64,000 nt of DNA from Paulinella micropora (taxonomy: Eukaryota > Cercozoa > Imbricatea > Euglyphida), in assembly GCA_009731375.1 (NCBI GenBank), contig BJOX01000351.1:573281-637280 (forward strand). Direction: 5' to 3'. The notes beneath the pieces are model-generated. The model searched no databases, was not told where the DNA came from, and saw only the letters and a program-made list of their open reading frames with translations. A program made the position numbers and the translations under genes. Positions 33,195-44,529 of the stretch are shown here, one piece after another (positions within the stretch are counted from its first letter, which is position 1; every line of letters begins with the position of its first letter).

Positions 33195-34384
33195 ATCGAT
33201 CCTCTCTTACGCGAAAGCTGGTTTTTTATTACTATCACGTGTCAGTTAATGATGGTGCACAGTATTGTCTGCATTGGAAGAGCAAAAACATTTTTTTAGT
33301 AAATATTGATTTGGAAACACACTAGATTGACATACAGCTTGCGGATTTAGATCGTGTTGGGACGATATGATGTAAAACTGTAATTCTGCCTATAGATACT
33401 ATTGTATAAGCACTACCACATGCTACTGTAACTGATAGAGTAGTATTGTATGTCAAGTGTCAACCTTTGCAAAAGAAAGTCATATACAGTCCCCTACTTT
33501 GTAGCTAAATACGTTTTACAAACATAACAGAGACCGGCACATGGGTCGATCATAGAAAAACGGGTGCTGCGTCGGTTCGATACTATCAGTATGTCTTTAC
33601 ATGCATATCATAAGAGAATCAACACCAAAAACGTAGGTGCTGACAGCATTTCGAAAAAACATGCAATTGTTTGCAAGATAACGCTAAACATTACAACATA
33701 AAACGACAACTACATACTATTAATTACCATTTACTACAACAACTTACGATGGTAAGGACACTATGATACATGTATTCGACTTCCAGCCACTTGACATCGG
33801 AGTTATTATCAATCACACGACAACCGCACACAAATCTGTGCATTTTGACATCAAGAATGATACAAACCCAACTAGAAGAAGGAAATTAGAGAGCTACACT
33901 CAGGTAGACATGCATACTGGCAAACAGACACAAAAGGAAAAAGAGACGAAACCCAAAATATAGGCTCATAGAAGACAGCGATACGACAGAGGCGGAGACA
34001 CGCAATTGTTGTGGAGGCTGAGGTCGGTATGGATCTGGTGGCTCTGCGAAAGAGGACAGCCCCCCCCTCTGTTATGCGGACCTACAGCACACATGCAGTG
34101 ACTGTGGTAACAAGGTCGCACTGGAAAGAACAGCGATACTGCTGATGAAGCAGTCGTTCGACCACATAACACTCCCATAAAGGAAAGTTATGCAAGATGC
34201 ACCAAAAATCTTAAGTCAGCAGACCGCCGTTACGTTTGCAAAACCGCCGTTACGTTGAGATCGCCTATATGCTGTAAAGTACTTCCTTTTTGCCTAATGA
34301 TTGTGGTATGATTCGGTAAAAATAAGGCAATCAGACTGGGAAGATCGGAAAAATTTGGCATTTGCAGTTAGAAGTCTTTACTGG
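33195..34384. other. 3' non-coding part of the YR retroelement
   Basis: 1.2 kb between the recombinase stop and B1. A 66-codon frame at 33763-33963 has no recognisable domain, and nothing else stands out. Confidence 0.5.
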
Positions 34385-34457
34385 ACCTAGGAGAGAGGGG
34401 AGAAGCTCATGTTGTGTGTGCTGTGAAATGAGGTTTTTGCAAGCTTGCGCAGCAAAA
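34385..34457 (+). repeat. Split direct repeat B1
   Basis: ACCTAGGAGAGAGGGGAGAA to GCGCAGCAAAA, 73 bp, is essentially identical to B2 at 34884-34957. Its last AAAA overlaps the start of A2. Confidence 0.85.
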
Positions 34458-34664
34458 GCGTCATTTCACAAGTATCAGTGGGTGGGCCGTAAGGGAGACT
34501 GAAAAGTGAACGCTGCAGTGTTAATTACGGTAATAAATTAAGCGGGAACTATTGTTCCCGCTCCAAAATTTTGAGCATTACAAAGAGAACCCCTTCACCC
34601 TCAGATTTGATTTTTCGCTCTAACACAAAAGTGCTTAGAGCAAATTTTCCGGTTGTTTTTTGAA
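34454..34664 (+). repeat. Split direct repeat A2
   Basis: Second copy of A1, directly fused to B1. It contains a short inverted repeat, AGCGGGAACTATTGTTCCCGCT, absent from A1. Confidence 0.85.
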
Positions 34665-34883
34665 TAATTCCACCCACCCGCCCATCTTTTACATGTCTTT
34701 TCGCTTGGGTGGTGGTGGTGAGAAAAGGGTGGAAAGCAAAATACACACACACACACATATACATCATTATAGCATAATCACGCCTCATGCCTACCATCTT
34801 CAAGCATATTCACGCATATTCACGTACATCATCATACATATAACGACATGCACCATCTAGGTCTTGTGTTTTTTAAAACAAAA

Positions 34884-34957
34884 ACCTAGGAGAGAGGGGA
34901 GAAGCTCATGTTGTGTGTGCTGTGAAATGAGGTTTTTGCAAGCTTGCGCAGCAAAAA
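34884..34957 (+). repeat. Split direct repeat B2
   Basis: 74-bp copy of B1 marking the right end of the element. About 220 bp of non-repeated sequence separates A2 from B2. Confidence 0.85.
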
Positions 34958-35314
34958 CGTACGGTTGCCAAATTCCGCACGTGCTAGTCACCGGATGAGA
35001 AAAAAAAATTCTTCTCGTTACGTTGCTAAGCTTTCTTTCTGACACCTGTCTTGCCTGACGCCTGTCTTGCCTGACACCTGTCCTGCCTTCGAGGATTATC
35101 ATTTCTTTCTTTACTTGCTCTCTTTCTTTCTTTATTTGCTCGCCATATTGAATAGAACACCTGACGCCATAGCAACAGGGGCACCTAGGGCACCTAGGTG
35201 TCCTAAATTCTTACGTCAGGTGCCCTAAATATTCTGATGTATATGTGCCCTAAAATTCTGATGTATATGTGCAGTCTAGGTGCCCTAAATTGAAAAGCCA
35301 GGTGCCCTCTGTGT
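34958..35314. other. Non-coding segment with short repeats
   Basis: Contains three ~16-bp CACCTGTCTTGCCTGA units (35042-35090) and several AGGTGCCCTAAAT / TCTGATGTATATGTG units (35210-35312). No gene. Confidence 0.6.
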
Positions 35315-35365
35315 ATGTATATATATATATACATATGTATATATGTATATATATATGTGTGTGTG

Positions 35366-35462
<97 letters not shown>

Positions 35463-35809
35463 ATATTNNNNNNNNNNTGTTCGCTTGTTTTTTTGTATAT
35501 CTGGTAACGTTGTTCTCTTCTTTGTCTTGTCTGTATGTATGTATGTATGTATGTATGTATAACATGTTGTATGTATGTATGTATGTATGTATGTCTGTCT
35601 GTCTGTCTGTATGTATGTATGTATGTATGTATGTATGTATGTATGTGTGTATGTATGTATGTATGTATGTATGTATGTATGGTTATGTAAATGCATGCAT
35701 GCATGTATGTATGTATGTATGTATGTATGTATGCATGTATATATGTATGCATGTATGTATGTATAACATGTTGTATGTATGTATGTATGTATGTGTGTGT
35801 ATGTGCATG

Positions 35810-35842
<33 letters not shown>

Positions 35843-35900
35843 GCATGCATGCATGCATGTACGTATGTATGTATGTATGTATGTATGTATGTATGTATGC

Positions 35901-35949
<49 letters not shown>

Positions 35950-36240
35950 CTAGTAGTAGTAGTAGTAGCTATAGTAGTAATGTATGTATGCATGTATGCA
36001 TGTATGCATGTATGCATGTATGTATGTATGTATGTATGTATGTACTTATGTATATATCTATGTGTGCGTATGTATGTCTGCATGTCTGTATTTTATGCAT
36101 ATATGTCTGTATGTATGTGTATGTATGTGCATGTATGCATGTATTATGCATGTATGTAGGTATGTAGGTATGCAAGTGTATATGTATGAATTATGTATGT
36201 AGGTATGTAGGCATGTAGGTATGATTGTAGGTATATATAA
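35315..36240. repeat. (TG)n, (GTAT)n and (AGT)n arrays
   Basis: TA then TG dinucleotides to about 35464, a gap, then GTAT tetranucleotides with GCAT variants. An AGT block is embedded at about 35901-35972. It lies downstream of the minus-strand gene ending at 36287. Confidence 0.95.
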
Positions 36241-36286
36241 CGCCGTTTGTTCAAGTATTAATATGGTTCAGCACCGGACTTCGCCA

Positions 36287-36476
36287 CTAATACACCATCA
36301 ACATACGCCTTAGTTCCGCGACCAGGGTTCCCGCAGGTACGTTAACCTTGGCGTCTTGGAGCTCCTCCAGCAGGTCGTCCTTATGGTACTTCTGGAGTCG
36401 CCTCTCCGCCTTTTTCCTGGCCCTGAATGCTGCCTCCTCTGTCGTCAGTGCAAGTGCAGAGAGAGAGAGAGACACT

Positions 36477-36556
<80 letters not shown>

Positions 36557-37137
36557 GCAACGCTGACTATGTCGGTGAGAGGGGCCTGCAATTTGTACAC
36601 TGAGCATTGCCTTGAGCTCCTGCTTCGACCGCTTCTCGTCGGCCCTGATATAGCCTCCGAAGAGCACGGGCTCACGGGGAGGCTCCTTGCTGTTGGCGAT
36701 GGGACAGTTCCTCGCACCTCTCGCATGGCCGGGTGATGGTTGTCCTGAGGGAGCAACAATCATACATACATACACACTGTCACATACATACATAAAAATA
36801 TATCGATGTGCATAATACACACATACATACAGATTAATCATTTTAAAACGATGTAATATATAATACATACTCTTGGCCTGCGTGCAGAGCTCGCACCGAT
36901 CAAACCCCGCCTCATCGTCAGTTCGCATATCCATGACCACCCTATCCGTCTCCTCCGCAAGGGAATTGTAGGCGCCGTACGCCACGCCAGGGGTATAGAC
37001 CTGATCATATAATATTCAAAATGCATAACTGAATCTAAGTACGTATACATCAGTCGTAATGGCAGGCACTGCGGCGTTACTCTTGCGCCCGTCTTGTCAA
37101 TAGACTCCCCTCCCCTGTACCCTTTCGCCCGTATGGC

Positions 37138-37191
<54 letters not shown>

Positions 37192-37215
37192 GAGATAGAT
37201 AGATAGATAGATCGG

Positions 37216-37284
<69 letters not shown>

Positions 37285-37285
37285 G

Positions 37286-37330
<45 letters not shown>

Positions 37331-39247
37331 GTAGATCGGTAGATAGATAGATAGATAGACAGATAGATAGATAGACTGATAGATAGACAGATAGATAGAT
37401 TGTCCTGGATATATACAGTATTCGGTTGGCAGTACCCTTTCGCACGTATTGGGGTCGGTCCTATGGAAAACGTAGGAGCGCAGCTTTGTCAACGCCCACG
37501 AGGTCTTCTGCCGGGGCGTGGGTACTAAATATACAAAACAACAGTCATAGGTTGGCAAAATAATAACTTTGAGTGTGTATACCAGAGGTGCATTCCCTGA
37601 GAAAAGCGTTGTACTCGCCAGTCGTGAAGGCGAAGAGAACCTCGTTGTCGAATAAAGCACGCTCGGCGCTGAGAAGCCACTCCTGGACAAGCTCGAACGA
37701 AGTGCCCCTCACTAACTGATCAGTCCGGAAGTGCTACATACGGACAGACATTTATTACATACATAAATACATACATACATACATACATACATAGCGCACA
37801 GTCGCCTACAAACACACATACATACATACATACATACATACATACATACATACCCTCACGTAGCGCCGCTTCGATCCGTTGCAGACATTGTATGCATGTG
37901 ATGCACACAGCAGGTGCGATGCAAAGTGAACACCGTACTCCTGGCATGCGTTAATACATACAATGATACATACAATGTTATAAATGCATATTATAAATAC
38001 ATACGTACAGACAGACTCAACTGTGTCATCACTAATTATAAATATATACATGCGGAAATAATTATAAATATATACATGCGTAATATTGTAAATACATACA
38101 TACATACATACATACATACATACCTGTTGGAGAGAGGGAGGGAGGGAGGGAGGAGGGAGTGAGAGAGGGAGGGAGGGAGTGAGGGAGTGAGTGAGTGAGT
38201 GTGTGTGTGAGTTGTGTTGTGTAGTGTTGTGTGTGTGTTGGTGTTATGGCCGCGGCCTGTTCGACTTTGGCGTACTCCCGTGAGTGAGTGAGTGAGTGAG
38301 TGAGTGAGTGAGTGAGTGAGTATGTGTGTGTGTGTGTGTTGTGTTGTGTAGTGTAGTGTAGTGTTGGTGTTTGTGTTGTGGACCGCGGCCTGTTCGACTT
38401 TGGTGTACTCCCGTGAGTGAGTGAGTGAGTGAGTGGTCTTGACCGGCATTCCCGTCAAACTTGCGCCAAACTACCTCTTCGCTCTGAGCTTGGGCGCTTT
38501 GCGGTGTGTAAGTACTTAGGTAGATACGTCGGTGCAGGGCGTGTAGGTAGGCAGGCAGTTAGGTTCGTTTAGGCATAGCGTACAGACCATCGCAGCAGCA
38601 CCTGGCGGCCTACGAANNNNNNNNNNGGTAGTGAGAGAGGGAGGGAGTGAGTGAGTGAGTGAGGGAGGGTAATGAGTGCGCTACATACATACATACTCGT
38701 TGGACGTAGGACTCGAAGTTGATGCAGTTGAAGTTCTGGAAGTCGCTGCCTCCGTCGCCGGTGCGGTAGATGGTCTCGAACCCTGCGAAGACCCCATGCC
38801 CTCCCTTTTGGTTAGGATATGAAAACAAAGATAAATGTTATTACATAAGCATTCATTGTTCAACATGCAAAATGGAGAGCTCGAGAGATCACTTCCTACC
38901 AGGACGACGATCCAGATGGCGCTTCCAGACCATGCGCGTAGAGTAGTTGTTATGGGGCGTCGTCATATAGTTGTGGACGTAGGTGTAACGAAGCACCTTC
39001 AAATCGTCCCTCCACGCGATTGCGAAGACGAGGTCGTGTACAGAATCTCCAGTCCTCTCACCAGACATGCATATGTAGTCCTGCTCGGATTCAAGCAATA
39101 ACATAAGGGTTAGGGTTAGGGTTAGGGCTAGGGTTAGGGTTCGGGTTAGGATTAGGGTTAGGGTTAGGGTTAGGGTTATGCAAAATGGAAGCATTGGATG
39201 GGTGGATAGGTGGATAGATAAGCCGACAGACAGACAGACAGATAGAC

Positions 39248-39324
<77 letters not shown>

Positions 39325-39484
39325 CTAAATAGATAGGTAGATAGGTAGGTAGGTAGAAAGGTAAGTAAATAGGTATGTACCTGATACACGACACATTCCT
39401 TTCTGCCTGGCTTCAAGTCTTTGATCAAGGACTTGACGTAGGGTCTTTGAACACCTGTGCAAATATAGGTCCAGTGTGCATCAA

Positions 39485-39526
<42 letters not shown>

Positions 39527-40952
39527 NNNNNNNNNNATATGTATATATGTATGTATATATATATGTATGTATATATGTATGTATATATGCATGTATATAT
39601 GTATGTATATATGTATGTATATATGTATGTATGTATGTATGCATGTACCTGAACGTGATGGGGGGGGTGTTGATGTAGCATTGTTTCGATAGCCTCCTTT
39701 GTTCGCGCCTTGAACACGTGCCTACAATAGCATTGCGCAAACGAGATAGAAAGGCAGACTGACAAACGAATGAACACTGCTGACCGACATAACATAACAT
39801 AACATAACATAACCTAACATAACATAACATAACATAACATAACAGACCTACAGGTCTTCCCAGCGCCCCACGATGATGCAAGTACGTGTGACGTCTCTGG
39901 CTCAGGCAAAGACGATGACGATGACGCAGATGAAGAAGATGATGACGCAGACGGTGGCGATGACGCAGACGATGATGGTGACGATGGCGATGGCGCAGAC
40001 GGTGATGACGGTGGCGATGACGATGATGATGACGATGATGAAGACGATGATGAAGATGATGACGAAGACGATGACGATGGCGGTGGCGCTGACGGAGGCG
40101 ATGACGCAGACGAAGAGGACGACGACGCAGACGGTGATGATGAAGCGGATGACGAAGATGACGACGCAGACGGTGCCGATGGCTCTGTAGGAGGCAGTAC
40201 GCATGGGTTTGACAAATTGGTGGCGCACAGGTATGCCTCCAGGTTGCTGATCATCCTCTTTGAACCCTTGAACTGCTCCCGAAAGCCTCCTCCCCCGCCA
40301 CACCTCATGACTAGCGCGGCAAAGGCATCTTTGCTCGCCTCGCCCTGTGCAAACGCCCAAAAGGAATCATGTGTGCCATACCACAGGTTGGTAAGCCCGC
40401 CGGACTTATGGGAAAGTCCCTTTTGAATACTCTCTCTTATCACAGTCCTCTCCAGCTCGGAATAGTGGTCTCGTAACACGCCTCGTGGACGGCCAGCAGT
40501 GAAGAGCTCAGGGCGCTGCCCCGCCGAAAGTGTTCCTTCCCGCATCGCATTCACAAGCCGTACACCACGATGCACGGTTGAACGAGAAGCGTCCTCGGTC
40601 GAAAATATTGCTTCGAAGTCACTCCAGGTCATGTTAGTCTGCATGACGCCAAGGATAGCCTTTCGAAAGGCAGATTGATAGGGTAGTTCCTTTGCCAGCA
40701 GGCTTGCGGCCTCCATGGCGCTAGATCCAGCTGAGGTCTGAGTTATCGCGGCACACGTCTCCGGATATTGTTTGCGCCCTTGGCGGGACTGCAGAAACTC
40801 TCTAAGTTGCAAGTCACTAATTTCCTGCGTCCGCAGCTTCTCGCCCACTGTTTGTAAGCTGCGAAACCTGCGCACAGCTTCAACACGTGCACTGTGCCGG
40901 TCGTCGAGCTTGCTCGTATCGACGGGCGGACGCCCCCGCTTGGTGGCAGGTG
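36287..40952 (-). CDS. Multi-exon AT-hook / DDE-like / SAP-like protein (transposase-derived candidate)
   Basis: Exons read on the minus strand, with phase agreeing unless noted: 40952-39848, 39721-39649 (phase to the next not matched; an exon may lie in the gap at 39527), 39454-39381, 39080-38900, 38800-38697, 38483-38444, an unresolved small exon near 38416-38257, 37940-37854, 37733-37583, 37524-37436, 37000-36871, 36744-36601, 36438-36287 (TAG). This gives about 775 residues. It opens with an AT-hook ([10 protein letters not shown]), then a helical domain and a long Ser/Pro tract. Next comes a region with [12 protein letters not shown] and later HAYNVCNG, reminiscent of DDE transposases where D-G-G is followed by an H-G-K/D block (here Asn instead of Asp). 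A CX2C...H...C cluster starts CELCTQAK, and the C-terminus [20 protein letters not shown] looks like a SAP DNA-binding motif. The first exon(s) upstream are not found. Function is inferred; it could be a host gene or an active element. Confidence 0.6.
36463..36552. repeat. (GA)n array in the last intron
   Basis: Dinucleotide array between the last two exons of the minus-strand gene. It translates to spurious SLSLSL. Confidence 0.95.
37138..37402. repeat. (GATA)n array in an intron
   Basis: GATA repeats filling most of the intron between exons 37524-37436 and 37000-36871. Confidence 0.95.
38112..38425. repeat. (GAGT)n / (TG)n intron arrays with a ~130-bp duplication
   Basis: GGGA, GAGT and TG repeats. 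A block with TTGTGTTGTGTAGTGTTG, a GCGGCCTGTTCGACTTTGG core and TACTCCCGTGAGTGAG occurs twice (cores at about 38255-38283 and 38388-38416). On the minus strand the core reads EY(A/T)KVEQAA, a candidate small exon present in two copies. Confidence 0.7.
39105..39177 (+). repeat. Interstitial telomere-like (TTAGGG)n tract
   Basis: About 12 hexamers GGGTTA with three variants (GGGCTA, TTCGGG, GGATTA). It lies inside an intron, 25 bp from exon 39080-38900 on its acceptor side. Confidence 0.95.
39197..39360. repeat. (GATA)n intron array
   Basis: GATA/GACA/GGTA tetranucleotides between the telomere-like tract and the donor of exon 39454-39381. Confidence 0.9.
39487..39645. repeat. Poly-C run, gap, and (GTATAT)n array
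   Basis: About 40 consecutive C bases, then 10 N, then GTATATAT/GTAT repeats leading to the donor at 39648. An exon may be lost here, because the flanking exon phases do not match. Confidence 0.85.
39787..39845. repeat. Pentamer array (AACAT)n at a splice donor
   Basis: On the minus strand the donor GTCTGTTATGTTATG of exon 40952-39848 leads at once into TTATG pentamers. The same pentamer builds the array at 27680-27840. Confidence 0.9.
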
Positions 40953-41016
40953 CTCAAGGCCTGGTATGGGTCTGAGCTGGGTGGCGCGCCGGGGCGTGCT
41001 GGGCTTAGCCTTGCAG

Positions 41017-41019
<3 letters not shown>

Positions 41020-41048
<29 letters not shown>

Positions 41049-41126
41049 NNNNNNNNNNTGCGAGCCCGGCGCCGACCGTGAGCATCTGTGCAACGCAATC
41101 CACATACAGACTTGTATGTTTGTGCA

Positions 41127-41187
<61 letters not shown>

Positions 41188-41201
41188 TACATACATACAT
41201 A

Positions 41202-41232
<31 letters not shown>

Positions 41233-41515
41233 CATACGTACGTACGTACGTGCGTATATACATGCATACATATGTAAGTACAGAGCATGCATACATACAA
41301 GCATGTGCGGTTACATACAATATTGCATACATACATACATACAGACATACATACATACATACATACAATATTACATACATGCATACATACACACATACAT
41401 AAACACATACAATATTACATGCATACATGCAATGTTACACACACACACACACACACACATACATACATACATACATACATACATACGTACGTACCTGCAT
41501 ACCTACATATACTTC
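41020..41515. repeat. Poly-C, (AT)n, (ATAC)n and (AC)n arrays in the upstream region
   Basis: About 29 C bases and a gap, then TA dinucleotides (41128-41184), ATAC tetranucleotides with CGTA/GCAT variants, and an AC run. Bases 41059-41127 between poly-C and TA could hold a minus-strand 5' exon ([18 protein letters not shown]), but this is unproven. Confidence 0.85.
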
Positions 41516-41570
41516 TTGAAGTAAAACGTCAGTAAACAAAAGAGGTTTAATGAACTAACGAGAGTTCTCG

Positions 41571-41755
41571 GTCACCACTATATTAGATCCGGGTAATTTC
41601 AACCACTGTATTAGATCCGGGTGATGTCGTAATGGTCCTATCCGGGTAACTTCAACCACTGTATTAGATCCGGACAAAAATACCCCCCTCCCCCNNNNNN
41701 NNNNNNNNNNNNNNNCTGTATTTAGACCCGGGTAACTTCAACCACTGTCCGTTCG
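41571..41755. promoter_or_regulatory. ~36-bp tandem repeats in a divergent intergenic region
   Basis: Four to five units built on CCACTGTATTAGATCCGGGT and AACTTCAA, interrupted by a gap at 41695-41715. They lie between the minus-strand gene (to about 41 kb) and the plus-strand gene (from about 41.8 kb). A shared promoter role is only a guess from position. The other divergent pair also has a tandem duplication at the same place. Confidence 0.4.
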
Positions 41756-41821
41756 TCCTTTCTGTGTTTTGCCGCGGTCTACTCACGTGACGCTGTGTTT
41801 ATGTGTTTTGTCCAGGAACAG

Positions 41822-42043
41822 TATTACAACGGATACACGTGATTACCGAACGTTGTGGCTAACGTGGAGGGGCGCGCAAAGACCAAGGCCGAATCGCGGC
41901 GGCACCGCCGCGCAAAGTCGGGGTCCAAGACCAATTCGCGCGAGGCATGCAAAGATAAGGCGGGCGAGGGAGAGGCGGGCAAAGGTGGAGCGGGCGATCG
42001 CGACAAGGAGGCTGAGCTGACATCAGGGAGCGAAACCTCTTAG
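41822..42043 (+). CDS. Possible 5' exon of the plus-strand gene (basic, low complexity)
   Basis: After TTTTGTCCAG at 41806-41815 two plus-strand frames stay open for 60-80 codons. One is Lys/Glu/Ala/Gly-rich and ends TSGSETS-stop at 42043. The other is Arg-rich (RARERRAKVERAIATRRLS). GC content is high compared with the flanking arrays, as in the neighbouring exons. Frame and splicing are unresolved. Confidence 0.3.
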
Positions 42044-42158
42044 CAGGAGTGTCCCTGGTTCATATGAATACATATTATGCATACAATTACGTATACATAC
42101 ATACAATAGTGAAAGGTAACATAGAGACATACATACAATTAAATACGTACAGCTTCCT

Positions 42159-42360
42159 NNNNNNNNNNNNNNNNNNNNNNNNNNNNNNNNNNNNNNNNNN
42201 NNNNNNNNNNNNNNNNNNNNNNNNNNNNNNNNNNNNNNNNNNNNNNNNNNNNNNNNNNNNNNNNNNNNNNNNNNNNNNNNNNNNNNNNNNNNNNNNNNNN
42301 NNNNNNNNNNNNNNNNNNNNNNNNNNNNNNNNNNNNNNNNNNNNNNNNNNNNNNNNNNNN
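42159..42360. other. Assembly gap (N)
   Basis: 202 undetermined bases just upstream of an exon of the plus-strand gene. Confidence 0.99.
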
Positions 42361-44223
42361 CATTGCATGTACGGCAGGAGCGAGCCATCTGACGAGGACG
42401 ACGAAGAGGGACAGCGCAATTTTGCCCGGCGCGCGCGCCTGGAACGACAGGTGCGCAGTGGGTATGCGGCGACATTATATGGACGTACCTATGCATGCAT
42501 GTATGTATGTATGTATGTATGTATGTATGTACTCACGTATGTATTTATGTATGTATGTATGTATGTATGTATGTATGTATGTATGTATGTATGTATGTAG
42601 TACTATGTATGTATGTATGTATGTATGTATGTATGTATGTATGTATGTACGTACAAACGTACATCCGTACATACAATGAATACTTACGGGAGTACAAACG
42701 TACATACATACGCTTTCTTTCTTTCTTTCTTTCTTCCTTCTTTCTGGTTGTGAAGAAAATGGCGACGCCGCGACTGGTGCACGACGTGCACGTTTGTTGA
42801 CGCTGCGTATTGATGAATCATTGAACCAAGTAGTCACGTATCGCCGTGGTGCAATGATATTACATACAATATTACATACAATATTACATACAATATTCCA
42901 TACAATATTACATACATACATGCATACATACATAGATAAATACATAATGGTATTGCATACATGCATATATGCATTAATACATTAATACATGCATACATAG
43001 TACTATTACATACATAGCATTACATACATACTTGCATACCGACAAGCCACCCAGCGACGTGAGGCGTACTATCGATGCTGCGTCTTCTGGTGACCGGGCC
43101 CCTGCCGAGCTGTCCCAACCTGCGGTTTCTCCTGACGTGGCCGCCGCTCAGGCAGGAAGTAGTGACACTGACGGAGCGGCCGCCGCTAGGGAAGGCTCGG
43201 GGCTGATGGGTGCCGACCTTGGAGAGCTGGCCGATGTTGGCGCCGGTTTCGCAGGGCATGCCAGTGCCTGTGGTGCGCAAGCAGCTGCATCTGACCCTGC
43301 GGAACCGGCGCCGACGCTTTCCAGGTCTCAGGGCTCCGCAGCAGCAGGTCCCCAGCCCTCGCAAGAGTCTGCCTCCCCGGCCCCTCCTAGCCCTGCGCAC
43401 TCCACGCCAGCGCAGTCAACTGCCTGGTGCGCAAGCGGCGGCGGGCCCTATGTATGGAACCGGCGCCAACGCTTTCCAGGTCTCAGAGCTCCGCAGCAGC
43501 AGGTCCCCAGCCTTCGCAAGAGTATGCCTCCCCGGCCCCTCCTGGCCCTGCGCACTCCACGCCAGCGCAGTCAAGTGCCTGTGGTGCGCAAGTGGCGGCG
43601 GGCCCTGTGCAGCCGGCGCCAACGCCTGCCAGCTCTCAGAGCTCCGCGGCAGCAGGTCCCCAGCCTACTCAAGAGTCTGCCCCCCGGCCGCTCCTGGCCC
43701 TGTGCACTCCACGCACTCGCAGCCTTTACAACCGGTCAGACCCCGCGTCGGGTCAATCAAGGCCATGTTTGGCTCGCATGTGTTGAAGCTCATAAACCAG
43801 GCTTGCGATGAGTTTCGCGTGCAGTACCTCGTACCAGAGGTAGTCCAGCAGAAGCATGAGCAGAAGAAAGTGCTTGACAAGGCTTTTCTGCCGGGCTGGA
43901 TAGACCCCGTTGATGACTCTGTCATGCCCAACCTAGACAGGCCTGCCGGCAGAGGAATCAAGAAGTGGTCCGCAATCGAATTCAGTGGCAACGTCCTTTC
44001 TTGCTTCAGAGACAGGGAAGTGTCTCTTAACCAGGACTGGACACTGTCTCAATCCTGCAAAGACTTGCTTGCGAAGGAGAACATGGGGGTACCGGTGCCT
44101 AAGCGTGGAAGGAAAAGAGATGAGAACATGGGGGAACCGGTGCCTGGACATCAAGGGAGTCGGAAAAGAAGAAAACTTAGGCGTGTTAGCGGTGCCGCAC
44201 CTCCTGAATCTGATACTGATTAA
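42361..44223 (+). CDS. Plus-strand gene: Ala/Pro/Ser repeat protein with unknown C-terminal domain
   Basis: Exon pieces: 42361-42480 (MYGRSEPSDEDDEEGQRN...; starts at a gap), 42759-about 42852 (RIDESLNQVVTYRR; phase agrees with the first), and about 43041-44223 (phase to the previous exon not resolved). The last exon opens PPSDVRRTIDAASSGDRA, passes through three 153-155-bp tandem repeats encoding AAAGPQPSQESASPAPP-type text, and ends in a unique domain (MFGSHVLKLINQACDEF, LDRPAGRGIKKWSAIEF). A basic tail with a duplicated ENMG(V/E)PVP follows, and a TAA at 44221. The repeat causes frame changes, so either the assembly has indels or the gene is decaying. Function is unknown. Confidence 0.45.
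42485..42715. repeat. (GTAT)n intron array
   Basis: Begins at the donor GTACCTATGCATGCATGTAT after exon 42361-42480 and continues as GTAT repeats, followed by CTTT repeats near 42713-42740. Confidence 0.9.
43283..43735 (+). repeat. Three coding tandem repeats of 155 and 153 bp
   Basis: The motif CGGCGCC(A/G)ACGC begins at 43306, 43461 and 43614. The spacing is 155 (not a multiple of 3) and then 153. A further single-base loss in copy 3 shifts the frame into the C-terminal domain. Confidence 0.85.
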
Positions 44224-44242
44224 CCATGAATCATTGTACCTC

Positions 44243-44522
<280 letters not shown>

Positions 44523-44529
44523 TGTTTTA

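Larger units (their letters stand above)
24823..34957 (+). mobile_element. Ngaro-like tyrosine-recombinase retrotransposon, degenerate, with nested insertion
   Basis: The ends form split direct repeats in the order A1 (24823-25015), coding region, B1 (34385-34457), A2 (34454-34664), B2 (34884-34957). In Ngaro, PAT and VIPER-type elements, A1/A2 and B1/B2 are such pairs, and the B1-A2 junction corresponds to the joined ends of the circular intermediate. The coding order is gag, reverse transcriptase/RNase H, tyrosine recombinase. No methyltransferase is visible, which favours Ngaro over DIRS. All genes carry stops or frameshifts, and 26333-30996 is foreign sequence inserted in the RT. The shared A-run (AAAA) at all end junctions fits YR-mediated insertion without target duplication. 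It is a fossil. Confidence 0.75.

Noticed and set aside
33763-33963. 66-codon ORF MIHVFDFQPLDIGV...
   Set aside because: Isolated, short, no domain, in the 3' non-coding part of the YR element.
39873-40190. Met/Thr/Asp-rich plus-strand ORF
   Set aside because: Antisense shadow of the Ser/Pro tract in the minus-strand gene's largest exon.
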